Shown in pieces: positions 32,101 to 38,647 of a DNA stretch of 43,142 bases. Source of the stretch: Candidatus Omnitrophica bacterium CG1_02_40_15 (lineage in GTDB: Bacteria > Omnitrophota > Gorgyraeia > Gorgyraeales > Gorgyraeaceae); NCBI GenBank assembly GCA_001871815.1, contig MNVP01000075.1:1-43142 (forward strand), in the 5' to 3' direction. A program made the translations under genes and the position numbers. The notes below the pieces were generated by a model, which made no database searches, was not told the origin of the DNA, and saw only the letters and a program-made list of their open reading frames with translations. Each line of letters opens with the position of its first letter. Within the stretch, counting starts at the first letter, position 1.

Positions 32101-32745
32101 TCAATGGGCGCGGTAAATCTGGTAGCTATAGATGAGAATAAAGAGCTTCAGGATAGGTTTATATTTTTGACAACCCAGAGAGATGACTTATTAAAGGCAA
32201 AAGACAGCCTGCTGGAGGCAATTAATAAAATAAATAAAACAACAAAAGAGCTCTTTATGGAGACATTCAAGAATATTCAAGTGGAATTCAGGAACTTCTT
32301 CAAAATGCTTTTCGGAGGAGGAGATGGGGAACTCATGCTCCTGGATGATGACAATGTGCTTGAGTGCGGGATTGAAATAGTCGCGAGGCCTCCCGGGAAA
32401 AGGCTTCAAAATGTTTCGCTTCTTTCAGGGGGAGAAAAAGCCCTTACCGCAGTAGCTCTTATATTCGCAATATTTAAAGTAAAGCCAAGCCCATTCTGTG
32501 TTCTGGATGAAATAGACGCGCCTCTTGACGAATCAAATGTTGACAGATTTTCAAGAAGCCTCGATATGTTTACAAATACATCTCAATTCATTGTTGTAAC
32601 CCACAATAAAAAGACCATTGATAAGGCTGATGTGATGTATGGCATTACCATGCAGCAGTCTGGCGTATCAAAGGTCGTCTCAGTCAAATTTTCAGATTCA
32701 AAGAAACAGGAAGCGGTTGAACAGCAAGTGGAGCCGAAGGTTTAA
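29119..32745 (+). CDS. smc: Chromosome segregation ATPase SMC
   Basis: Condensin subunit that organises the chromosome; 1208 residues from the ATG at 29119 (MYFKSLELFGFKSFADKT). An earlier in-frame ATG at 29050 lies in the preceding gene. Walker A is GPNGCGKSN (31-39). Two long coiled coils flank a hinge (about 505-680, YEGFSAGVKAIL...DARALLDNTKGPARCRFITLSGE). The C-terminal head has LLSGGEKALTAVALIF and Walker B CVLDEIDAPLD. Residues 585-594 (VGTAQCAVPT), inside the hinge, are encoded by a palindromic repeat. The stop overlaps the convergent diguanylate cyclase stop by 3 bases. Confidence 0.97.
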   Translation: MYFKSLELFGFKSFADKTRLDFEPGITAIVGPNGCGKSNIADSIKWVLGEQSAKVLRGGKMEDVIFNGTDGKEPVSFAEVSLTLSNQDRALAIEYDEVTVTRRLYRSGESEYLLNKTPVRLKDINELFMGTGIGTSAYSIIEQGKIDQVLSSKPEERREVFEEASGITKYKAKKKEALHKLEDTEQNLLRINDIIVEVKRQINSIERQAKKAERYKERYEELKSIELKLSRIDLEILRSKNLNSERDTSELNQKEAELNLELNSLSEDLSLLNKDSSHVENKRVNLKSRIVELNSEISKASNKISMDKERVDELTKRRSGLEAEIKKSEDILISQEKEIANLKEKISTLEKEDSARFSKVTEKEKRFEEISKAIKTSETTLSNSKANIIDIASRQAKLRNQVAKISTTISTHDSRLKRLESEKSTVLEEKNNLQAKLNEILAEITAIEKEAASLKLERDSVSGSVSAIRSHINSLTEESKKIEALLASNKSKLEFLEEARLKYEGFSAGVKAILGSQSRIDGVRDCLANLLTVKKGYEAAIETAMSEYLQSIVVDTMESVDNAIAYLKEHSYGKASFIYPGYFNVGTAQCAVPTEQMAVSEVENYNDSRILGKAADFVNAGDSYKNILRYILKDVFIVNDLKDARALLDNTKGPARCRFITLSGEAAENGFITGGSSKKEELGLINRDARINEIRQMVSELEGHSRKLEEERLEKEKEENELKTKFEALTNVINEKDILFANASTSRSNIEENMKGLGDEISLVNLEIDEVNSEILILKQEEDASLKTLLELENETKINEERIRSSEALITECAKEREQLLVEIAEARTELGSLESKKEGLSSTLNILESSLRDARNNVESRKLEITSSIKKGDALIVEIKEFEKNITVLSEEGSGRNKELSEVEAVYSEITEKTASYETKSKEIENQINSIRSKMHSVDLQKAEVNYSIENLTQRIRDVYKTELLEFELPEDWQVLDKAALKNNVEEMRNHLDSMGAVNLVAIDENKELQDRFIFLTTQRDDLLKAKDSLLEAINKINKTTKELFMETFKNIQVEFRNFFKMLFGGGDGELMLLDDDNVLECGIEIVARPPGKRLQNVSLLSGGEKALTAVALIFAIFKVKPSPFCVLDEIDAPLDESNVDRFSRSLDMFTNTSQFIVVTHNKKTIDKADVMYGITMQQSGVSKVVSVKFSDSKKQEAVEQQVEPKV
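30871..30899. repeat. GTAGGG-type palindrome, copy 4, in frame inside smc
   Basis: A perfect hairpin with arms GTAGGGACAGCAC / GTGCTGTCCCTAC around a 3-base loop. It begins on codon 585 and reads VGTAQCAVPT, the same frame as in fabD (one residue different). Confidence 0.96.
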
Positions 32746-33887
32746 GCGCAGATTTTATTTTTGCCTGATCTTTTGGCTTCGTAGAGCGCCCTATCAGCAC
32801 GGGTTATCAAATCCTCTTTTTTTTCTCCGTCTTCAGGAAAAGATGAGACGCCTATACTTATAGTTATATTTTTAAGGCTAGGGCTTGTTTCAACAGCCTT
32901 TCTTATGCGTTCAGCCAGGATAAGCGCTTCTTCTTTTTTTGTTACAGGAAGGATTATCCCAAATTCTTCTCCGCCGTAACGCGCTACAACATCTATTTTT
33001 CTTGATGCATCCTTGAATATCTTTGAGATTTCCCTGATAATACTGTCGCCTGCCTGATGGCCATAGGTGTCATTGAAGGCCTTAAAGTTATCTATGTCAA
33101 TCATAAGAAGCGTAAAACAAAATTTCATAAGAGAAGACTTCTTTATCTCTTCTCCCAATAGGTACTGAAAATATCCGTGATTCCATAATCCTGTAAGAGA
33201 ATCAGAATTTGAAAGGACCACAGTCTGTTCATAAAGCCTGGAGTTTTCAATTGCGAGGCCTGCCTGGTTTGCGAACATAGTCAATACCCTGACAGCGTCA
33301 TTAGTTATAGGTTTTTTGTTAAACCTATTATCCGCGAGCAGGACGCCTATTACCTTATCCTTTGCTTTTAAAGGCACTGTCACAAATTCGTCCAGATCCA
33401 GGATGATGGAAAATTCATTTTTCACTTTTTGTTTTGCTTCCGGCGTATTGATTATAAAAGGCAGGCCTTCCATGACTGTGAGCGCGATTACTCCCGAATC
33501 TTCTCTGACAGGAATTTTTATTGATTTTATCGCCTGATTGAGCCTGGATTTTTTGAGATGGTCAAATTGGGTTTCTATACTTATCAGTTCCTCGAGCCCG
33601 ATTTTATTTTTCTCTATATAAGCCCAGATTTTAGAAGCGTCTTCTGCGCTGTCAGGGCCTATGCCCATCTTGCCTTCCAGCTGGTTTTCTTTTTTATTTA
33701 CAAGGAAAAGCATGGCTCTATTAAAACTCAGGCCTGTATGGGACGTGGCGGCTGTAAGTATGATATAGAGGATTTCCTCCAGATTGAGGGTGGTGCGCAT
33801 GGCATTGCCTATATCATAAAGCATTTCCAGCTCAGTCCTTGTCTTGCTTAATTTTTCCTGGTAATTTTTATCTCCCATGTTATCCAT
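32742..33887 (-). CDS. GAF-GGDEF diguanylate cyclase
   Basis: About 381 residues from the ATG at 33887 (MDNMGDKNYQEKL), chosen because it follows the promoter; a TTG nine bases upstream also keeps the frame. A coiled start, LSKTRTELEMLYDIGNAM, leads to a GAF domain (about 25-190, FVTVPLKAKDKVIGVLLADNRF, FANQAGLAIENSRLYE). The GGDEF domain has MIDIDNFKAFNDTYGHQAGD, the active-site RYGGEEFGIILP and the C-terminal ISIGVSSFPEDGE...ADRALYEAKRSGKN. An RxxD product-inhibition site (RKID) lies 5 residues before GGEEF. It should therefore make cyclic di-GMP under feedback control, sensing an unknown ligand. It is convergent with smc and divergent from the riboflavin operon. Confidence 0.94.
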   Translation of the reverse strand: MDNMGDKNYQEKLSKTRTELEMLYDIGNAMRTTLNLEEILYIILTAATSHTGLSFNRAMLFLVNKKENQLEGKMGIGPDSAEDASKIWAYIEKNKIGLEELISIETQFDHLKKSRLNQAIKSIKIPVREDSGVIALTVMEGLPFIINTPEAKQKVKNEFSIILDLDEFVTVPLKAKDKVIGVLLADNRFNKKPITNDAVRVLTMFANQAGLAIENSRLYEQTVVLSNSDSLTGLWNHGYFQYLLGEEIKKSSLMKFCFTLLMIDIDNFKAFNDTYGHQAGDSIIREISKIFKDASRKIDVVARYGGEEFGIILPVTKKEEALILAERIRKAVETSPSLKNITISIGVSSFPEDGEKKEDLITRADRALYEAKRSGKNKICA

Positions 33888-33895
33888 ATTTTGCA

Positions 33896-33923
33896 ATTAT
33901 ACCATATATATCTAATTATGCAA
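33896..33923 (-). promoter_or_regulatory. Promoter of the diguanylate cyclase gene; leaderless
   Basis: On the minus strand: TTGCAT (33923-33918), a 16-base spacer, TATAAT (33901-33896) with extended -10 TGG. The start codon is at 33887, 8 bases after the -10 box. The transcript would begin at or next to the ATG. Confidence 0.6.
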
Positions 33924-33937
33924 AAGGTAAATAAGGG

Positions 33938-33965
33938 TTGACAGGAAAGTATAAGTTGATATAAT
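33938..33965 (+). promoter_or_regulatory. Consensus promoter of the riboflavin operon
   Basis: TTGACA (33938-33943), a 16-base spacer, TATAAT (33960-33965): both hexamers match the consensus perfectly. The FMN aptamer begins 7 bases later, so the riboswitch starts at the 5' end of the transcript. Confidence 0.88.
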
Positions 33966-33971
33966 ACATAT

Positions 33972-34088
33972 GATCTTCGGGAGAGGGTGAAATTCCCCAC
34001 CGGTAGTATAGTCTACGAGCTTTGCTATAGCAGGGCAGATCCGGTGTAATTCCGGAACCGATTGTGAAAGGCTAGATGGTAGAAGAGT
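33972..34088 (+). promoter_or_regulatory. FMN riboswitch (RFN element)
   Basis: All conserved blocks of the RFN aptamer are present in order: GATCTTCGGG, AGGGTGAAATTCCCCACCGG, GTAGTATAGTCTACGAGC, GGGCAGATCCGGTG, AATTCCGGAACCGA, GAAAGGCTAGATGG and the closing AGAAGA of stem P1. It lies in front of ribBA and directly before an intrinsic terminator, so FMN binding should end transcription early and lower riboflavin synthesis. Confidence 0.97.
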
Positions 34089-34113
34089 TTTTATATATTC
34101 TGCATATTTTCAT

Positions 34114-34139
34114 GCCCGAAGACTTTCTTCGGGCTTTTT
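34114..34139 (+). terminator. Intrinsic terminator, expression platform of the FMN riboswitch
   Basis: Stem GCCCGAAG / CTTCGGGC (34114-34121 / 34127-34134) with a 5-base loop, followed by TTTTT. The 5' arm (GCCCGAAG) can alternatively pair with CTTCGGG at 33975-33981 of the aptamer P1 strand, which is a plausible anti-terminator switch. Confidence 0.9.
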
Positions 34140-34148
34140 AATGAGCAC

Positions 34149-34286
34149 ATCGTTTACGAATTTTTTTGAAATTCGTAAACGATAAGTGCGAATTAATCCT
34201 GAAGACACGACATTGCTGGTGCGACGAATAAGGAGCACCGTTTAGCAAACCTGCCGAGATGTGAGGCAGGTGGAGTGTCTTTAGGA
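34149..34286. repeat. Palindromic elements between riboswitch terminator and ribBA
   Basis: A 15-base perfect stem, ATCGTTTACGAATTT / AAATTCGTAAACGAT (34149-34183), is followed by GCGAATTAATCC as at the 7025 and 25054 elements. Then comes a three-way structure with closing stem CCTGAAGACAC / GTGTCTTTAGG (34198-34286) that encloses GGTGC / GCACC and ACCTGCC / GGCAGGT. The riboswitch terminator is therefore separated from the ribBA start by about 160 bases of repeat. Confidence 0.85.
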
Positions 34287-34301
34287 TATCGAGACCATAT
34301 C

Positions 34302-35495
34302 ATGAAATTCAATACAATACCTGAAATTATTAAGGATCTGAGAAAAGGCAAGATGGTCATTGTTGTGGATGACGAAGATCGCGAGAACGAGGGAGACCTT
34401 GTTATTGCAGCCAGTTTTGCTGCGCCTTCAGCGATTAATTTCATAATAAAGTATGCCAGGGGGCTTGTGTGTATGCCCATGGAAGGCGAAAGGCTTGATG
34501 AACTTGGGCTGCATCCAATGTTTGAGGACAATCAGGATACTTTTAAGACTGCATGGGCTATCTCTGTGGACGCTAAAAAAAGGACAACTACAGGTATATC
34601 CGCTCATGATCGCTCAGTTACTATAAAGGACCTTATAAATCCTAGTACAAAACCCGATGATCTTGCAAGGCCTGGCCATGTATTTCCTTTGCGGGCAAAA
34701 GATGGCGGAGTTTTAACGCGAGCGGGCCATACAGAGGCATGCGTTGATTTGATGAAGCTGGCAGGATTGTATCCGGCAGGGGTTATATGCGAGATAATAA
34801 ATGATGATGGCACTATGGCCAGGCAGAAAGACCTGGTAAAATTTTCAAAAAAATATAAACTTAAAATATGCACGATCGCCAGTTTAATTAATTACAGGCG
34901 GAAATCAGAGAGGCTTGTGACTTGTATTGCCTCCAGCCAAATCCCTACAGATTACGGGATGTTTAAATTATATCTTTATGAATCAAGTATTGATAAATAT
35001 CAGCATATAGCGCTTGTAAAAGGCGATGTGAAAGGAAAAAGAGATGTTTTAGTGCGCGTACATTCAGAATGCCTTACAGGCGATATATTTGGCTCTAGAA
35101 GATGCGATTGCGGGGAACAGCTTCGTAAGACTATGAGGCTTATAGGAGAAAGGCCAAGAGGCGTTCTTTTATATATGAGGCAGGAAGGCCGCGGCATAGG
35201 GCTGGTGAATAAGATAAAGGCATATACGCTGCAGGATAAAGGCTTTGATACAGTAGAGGCAAATGAACAGCTTGGTTTTAAGCCGGATTTGAGAGATTAT
35301 GGCATAGGCGCTCAAATATTAGCAGACTTGGGGTTGAAGACAATCCAGCTTATTACAAATAATCCGCGCAAGATAGTGGGTTTATCAGGTTATGGACTGG
35401 AGGTGGTAAAAAGGGTTCCTATGGAAGTGCAGCCTAATAGCGCTAATAAGAGGTATCTGGAAACCAAAAAGAAAAAATTAGGGCATCTTATTTAA
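34302..35495 (+). CDS. ribBA: Bifunctional 3,4-dihydroxy-2-butanone-4-phosphate synthase / GTP cyclohydrolase II
   Basis: Supplies both precursors of riboflavin; 397 residues. The ATG at 34302 (MKFNTIPEIIKDLRKGK) is canonical; a GTG at 34275 lies inside a repeat. The RibB half (1-200) has VVDDEDRENEGDL, YARGLVCMPM and RAGHTEACVDL. The RibA half (about 205-397) has the zinc site CLTGDIFGSRRCDCGEQL, RQEGRGIGL and NPRKIVGLSGYGLEV. It is the first gene of the FMN-riboswitch operon. No good ribosome binding site is visible because the region is occupied by repeats. Confidence 0.97.
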   Translation: MKFNTIPEIIKDLRKGKMVIVVDDEDRENEGDLVIAASFAAPSAINFIIKYARGLVCMPMEGERLDELGLHPMFEDNQDTFKTAWAISVDAKKRTTTGISAHDRSVTIKDLINPSTKPDDLARPGHVFPLRAKDGGVLTRAGHTEACVDLMKLAGLYPAGVICEIINDDGTMARQKDLVKFSKKYKLKICTIASLINYRRKSERLVTCIASSQIPTDYGMFKLYLYESSIDKYQHIALVKGDVKGKRDVLVRVHSECLTGDIFGSRRCDCGEQLRKTMRLIGERPRGVLLYMRQEGRGIGLVNKIKAYTLQDKGFDTVEANEQLGFKPDLRDYGIGAQILADLGLKTIQLITNNPRKIVGLSGYGLEVVKRVPMEVQPNSANKRYLETKKKKLGHLI

Positions 35496-35496
35496 A

Positions 35497-35525
35497 GTAG
35501 GGCCAGCACATTGTGCTGGCCCTAC
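35497..35525. repeat. GTAGGG-type palindrome, copy 5 (ribBA-ribH gap)
   Basis: A perfect hairpin GTAGGGCCAGCAC / GTGCTGGCCCTAC with a 3-base loop. Relative to copy 4, position 7 changed from A to C and its partner from T to G, a compensated pair. It begins 2 bases after the ribBA stop. Confidence 0.96.
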
Positions 35526-35541
35526 AACAAGAGGGGGGCGT

Positions 35542-36006
35542 ATGTATAAAATAATTCAGGGGGAACTTATTGCAAAAGGCAGGAAATTTGGTATCATAGC
35601 ATCCAGATTCAATGACTTTATTACCAACAGGCTGCTGGAAGGATGCGTTGATGAACTTACAAGGCATGGCGCAAAAGATAGCGATATAGAAGTTGTCTGG
35701 GCTCCTGGCGCATTTGAGATACCTGTTCTCGCAAACCATATGGCAAAGAGCAAAAAATATGATTCAATAATATGCCTTGGCACTATAATAAAAGGAGCAA
35801 CGCCTCATTTTGATTATATCGCAAGCGAGGCATCGAAAGGCATTGCGAATGTTTCTTTAAATACAGGCGTGCCTTTGATATTCGGAATAATTACAGCTGA
35901 TTCAATAGAGCAGGCAATAGAAAGGGCAGGCACAAAACATGGCAACAAAGGCCGTGACGCAGCCCGCTCAGCTATTGAAATGGCTAATTTAATCAAGTAT
36001 ATCTAA
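35542..36006 (+). CDS. ribH: 6,7-dimethyl-8-ribityllumazine synthase
   Basis: Condenses the RibB and RibD products; 154 residues, family length. The sites FGIIASRFNDFIT, VWAPGAFEIP, CLGTIIKGATPHFDYI, GVPLIFGIITADS and AGTKHGNKGRDAA are all intact. A strong purine-rich ribosome binding site (gagggggg) lies before the ATG. A hairpin repeat lies on each side. Confidence 0.97.
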   Translation: MYKIIQGELIAKGRKFGIIASRFNDFITNRLLEGCVDELTRHGAKDSDIEVVWAPGAFEIPVLANHMAKSKKYDSIICLGTIIKGATPHFDYIASEASKGIANVSLNTGVPLIFGIITADSIEQAIERAGTKHGNKGRDAARSAIEMANLIKYI

Positions 36007-36013
36007 CCATGTA

Positions 36014-36042
36014 GTAGGGACAGGACAATGTCCTGTCCCTAC
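36014..36042. repeat. GTAGGG-type palindrome, copy 6 (ribH-nusB gap)
   Basis: A perfect hairpin GTAGGGACAGGAC / GTCCTGTCCCTAC around a 3-base loop. The 11th pair is G-C, where other copies have C-G or A-T. It ends 14 bases before the nusB ATG. Confidence 0.96.
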
Positions 36043-36056
36043 GGACCGTAAAAAAT

Positions 36057-36485
36057 ATGCGTAAAAGGACTTTTGCAAGGGAATGCGCTTTAAAGATCCT
36101 CTATAGGATAGAGATTTCTAAGGAGTCTGTAGATTCCAGCTTCAAAGACTTCTGGTCAAAAACAGCTGAGTCTATGGACAAGGAATCCCATGATTTTGCT
36201 GAAGCGCTGGTAAAAGGCGCGTGCGAAAATATTAAGACAATAGATGAGATTATTTCAAAATATACGGATAACTGGAGTATATCCAGGATGGCTGTTATAG
36301 ACAGGAACATTATGCGCATGTCTATATATGAGATGCTTTATAGAGATGATATACCGCCGAATGTTTCTATAAACGAGGCTATAGAGCTTGCCAAAAAGTA
36401 TGGGGACGTTGATTCTGGAAAGTTTGTCAATGGGATATTGGATAAGATTAAAAAAACAGAATGCAAGAAAATCGCTTCGCGATAA
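36057..36485 (+). CDS. nusB: Transcription antitermination protein NusB
   Basis: An all-helical 142-residue RNA-binding protein of the rRNA antitermination complex (with NusE/S10). It starts MRKRTFARECALKILYRIE, the 'R-ARE-ALQ-LY' motif. The C-terminal half has NWSISRMAVIDRNIMRMSIYEMLYRDDIPPNV, INEAIELAKKYGDVDSGKFVNGILDKI, all highly typical. ribH-nusB is a common gene pair. No clear ribosome binding site is present; the palindrome lies just upstream. Confidence 0.96.
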   Translation: MRKRTFARECALKILYRIEISKESVDSSFKDFWSKTAESMDKESHDFAEALVKGACENIKTIDEIISKYTDNWSISRMAVIDRNIMRMSIYEMLYRDDIPPNVSINEAIELAKKYGDVDSGKFVNGILDKIKKTECKKIASR

Positions 36486-36504
36486 CTTTAATGCTATTTT
36501 CAGT

Positions 36505-36536
36505 GGTTAGGAAAGTGTTTTATACTTTCCTATACC
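36505..36536. repeat. Hairpin after nusB
   Basis: GGTTAGGAAAGT / ACTTTCCTATACC with a small bulge and a 7-base loop. No T-run follows, so termination is doubtful. It is probably another palindromic repeat or an mRNA-stabilising hairpin. Confidence 0.5.
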
Positions 36537-36547
36537 ATAAACAGTAG

Positions 36548-36638
36548 TTCTCGACTCGGCCAAATATTCTTCGAGCGTAGTCGAGAATCCCTCGACTTTA
36601 CTCGGGACAGGGATATTTGGCCTCGCTCGAACAATATT
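36548..36638. repeat. TTCTCGACT-type element, copy F (rearranged)
   Basis: Contains TTCTCGACT, AATATTCTTCGAGCG, TAGTCGAGAA and GCTCGAACAATATT in a changed order, with a further stem GGCCAAATAT / ATATTTGGCC. It fills the nusB-PHP gap and ends 5 bases before the next ATG. Confidence 0.85.
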
Positions 36639-36643
36639 GCTAA

Positions 36644-37489
36644 ATGGGCAAAGTAGCTGACCTTCACGTCCATACAAACGTTTCTGACGGCACCTTTTCT
36701 CCTGAAAAGGTTGTTGGATTAGCCAAGCTGGAAGGCCTGGACGCTATCGCAATAACAGACCATGACACTTGCGCCGCGATTGCGCCTGCCATTATGGCTG
36801 CAAAAGATATGGATATAGAGATTATCCCTGGCGTGGAATTGACCGCGGAACTGGAAGACGATGAAATACATATACTGGGGTATTTTATAGACTGGCAGGA
36901 GAGCTCATTTATAAAAAAACTGGAAGAATTGTGCAGGGTCAGGGAAGAGAGGGCAAAGGAGATTTTAAGAAAGCTGAACGAACAGGGTATTGATTTAAAA
37001 TATGAGGATTTGCTGGAAATCGCAGGCTCCAGGACTGGCTCTGTGGGAAGACTGCACATAGCAAATCTTTTGTATAAAAAAGGAAAGGTAGCTTGTATTA
37101 GAGAAGCATTTACAAAATATATTGGCAATGATTCGCCTGCGTATGTAAAGAAATTCAAATTATCTCCAAGAGAGGCAGCGGATATGATAAAAGCTGTAGG
37201 CGGGGTCAGCGTTCTAGCCCATCCTAAAACAATTAATACAGAAACTAAACCTTTAAAAGATATTGTGAAAATACTTGCAGGTGAAGGCATACAGGGTATA
37301 GAGGTGTATCATTCAGATCATAATAACAGGGAATTATCCGAATTCAAGAAACTGGCCGGCGAATATGGCTTGCTTATAACAGGCGGCTCTGATTGCCATG
37401 GGCTTGGGAAAAGAGAGGTACTGCTGGGCAAGGTAAAGGTTCCGTATGAGCTTGTGGAAAAACTAAGAGATGCGGCGATGGCGAGGTAA
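36644..37489 (+). CDS. PHP-domain phosphoesterase (YciV/3',5'-nucleoside bisphosphate phosphatase type)
   Basis: 281 residues of the polymerase-histidinol-phosphatase fold. Metal ligands are visible in ADLHVHTNVSDGTFSPE, AITDHDT, IIPGVELTA, the VGRLHIANLL helix, VLAHPKT, IEVYHSDH and SDCHG. The arrangement, including the middle helical insert (about 80-160), matches the YciV/RnaseAM group that hydrolyses 3',5'-nucleoside bisphosphates and 5' ends of short RNAs. The exact substrate is inferred. It lies inside the riboflavin operon next to nusB and 3 bases before ribD. The ribosome binding region is taken up by a repeat. Confidence 0.88.
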   Translation: MGKVADLHVHTNVSDGTFSPEKVVGLAKLEGLDAIAITDHDTCAAIAPAIMAAKDMDIEIIPGVELTAELEDDEIHILGYFIDWQESSFIKKLEELCRVREERAKEILRKLNEQGIDLKYEDLLEIAGSRTGSVGRLHIANLLYKKGKVACIREAFTKYIGNDSPAYVKKFKLSPREAADMIKAVGGVSVLAHPKTINTETKPLKDIVKILAGEGIQGIEVYHSDHNNRELSEFKKLAGEYGLLITGGSDCHGLGKREVLLGKVKVPYELVEKLRDAAMAR

Positions 37490-37492
37490 TTT

Positions 37493-38617
37493 ATGAAGAG
37501 ACATGAATTTTTTATGAGAAAGGTTTTGGAGCTGGCTGAAAAAGGTAAGGGAACTACCAGCCCTAACCCTATGGTAGGCGCGTTGGTCGTAAAGAATGGG
37601 AAAATTATAGTAAGCGCTTATCATAGACGGCCAGGAGGCCTGCACGCAGAGGCTATCGCGCTAAAAAGAGCTGGCCAGAAGGCAAAAGGCGCGACGCTTT
37701 ATGTGAATCTTGAGCCATGCGCCCATTTAGGAAGAACGCCTCCATGCTCAAAGGCAATTATAAAAAGCGGTATAAAAGAGGTTTATTGCTCGATGATTGA
37801 CCCGAATCCTTTGAATAATGGAAAAGGCAAAAAGGAATTAGAGAAAAATGGCGTTAACGTTAGAGTGGGGATTTTAGCTGAAGAAGCAGCAAAGTTAAAT
37901 GAAGTTTTTATAAAATATGTTACAAAGAAGATGCCTTTTGTGACAATAAAGGTTGCCGAGTCTCTGGACGGCAAGATAGCTACAAGGACAATGGATTCTA
38001 AATGGATTAGTTCAGAGGCCTCCAGGGATTATTCGCACAGTCTGCGCAGCGAGATGGATGCTGTGCTTGTGGGCGTGAATACAATAATGAGAGATAACCC
38101 GATCCTGACTTCAAGAAGGAATAAGTCACCTATAAAGATAGTGTTAGATTCAAATCTAAGGGTTTCTGAAAACGCAAATATCTTTTCAAAAAAGTCTCCA
38201 GCCTTGAATATAGTAGCGATTTTAAAGAAATCATTAAAGGCCCCGCATATATTGAAAAAAGTAGAGAGATTTAATAAAAGAGGGATTCTCATTGTAGCGT
38301 GCCCTGGCAAGAATAACAGGATTGACCTGGAATGGCTTTTAAAAGAGCTGGCAGAACTTGAGATCAGCCGCTTATTAGTAGAAGGCGGAGGCGATACTAT
38401 AGCAGGATTTTTAGAGCAAGGATTTGTGGACAGAGTTTTATTTTTTATAGCTCCGAAGATCATAGGCGGCAGGAATGCAGTGACTTCTGTTGAAGGTAGA
38501 GGCGTAGGTAAGGTAAGCTATGCTATAAAATTGAAAAATGTGAAAGTTGAAATGATCGGCGGCGAAGATATTTTAATCAGCGGTAAGCCCAACAACTTGA
38601 CAAATCAACAATGTTGA
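37493..38617 (+). CDS. ribD: Riboflavin biosynthesis deaminase/reductase RibD, C-terminus extended by a palindrome
   Basis: 374 residues. The N-terminal cytidine-deaminase-like domain (1-145) has the zinc site HAEAIAL and PCAHLGRTPPC, with TSPNPMVGALVV. The C-terminal reductase domain has VAESLDGKIAT, WISSEASRDYSHSLRSEMDAVLVGVNTI, DNPILTSR, LLVEGGGDTIAGFLEQGFVDRVLFFIAPKIIGG. The last nine residues (PNNLTNQQC) and the stop lie in a perfect 47 bp palindrome and replace the normal C-terminal end. It is followed closely by ribE. Confidence 0.95.
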   Translation: MKRHEFFMRKVLELAEKGKGTTSPNPMVGALVVKNGKIIVSAYHRRPGGLHAEAIALKRAGQKAKGATLYVNLEPCAHLGRTPPCSKAIIKSGIKEVYCSMIDPNPLNNGKGKKELEKNGVNVRVGILAEEAAKLNEVFIKYVTKKMPFVTIKVAESLDGKIATRTMDSKWISSEASRDYSHSLRSEMDAVLVGVNTIMRDNPILTSRRNKSPIKIVLDSNLRVSENANIFSKKSPALNIVAILKKSLKAPHILKKVERFNKRGILIVACPGKNNRIDLEWLLKELAELEISRLLVEGGGDTIAGFLEQGFVDRVLFFIAPKIIGGRNAVTSVEGRGVGKVSYAIKLKNVKVEMIGGEDILISGKPNNLTNQQC

Positions 38618-38634
38618 TTTGTCAAGTTGTTGGG
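38588..38634. repeat. 47 bp perfect palindrome at the ribD 3' end
   Basis: Two 23-base arms, exactly complementary, starting CCCAACAACTTGACAAATC, around a single central base. The left arm encodes the last RibD residues and the stop falls in the right arm. No T-run follows. It ends 13 bases before the ribE ATG and could hide or expose the ribE ribosome binding site (gatgaggtggaagg is just outside). Confidence 0.95.
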
Positions 38635-38647
38635 ATGAGGTGGAAGG

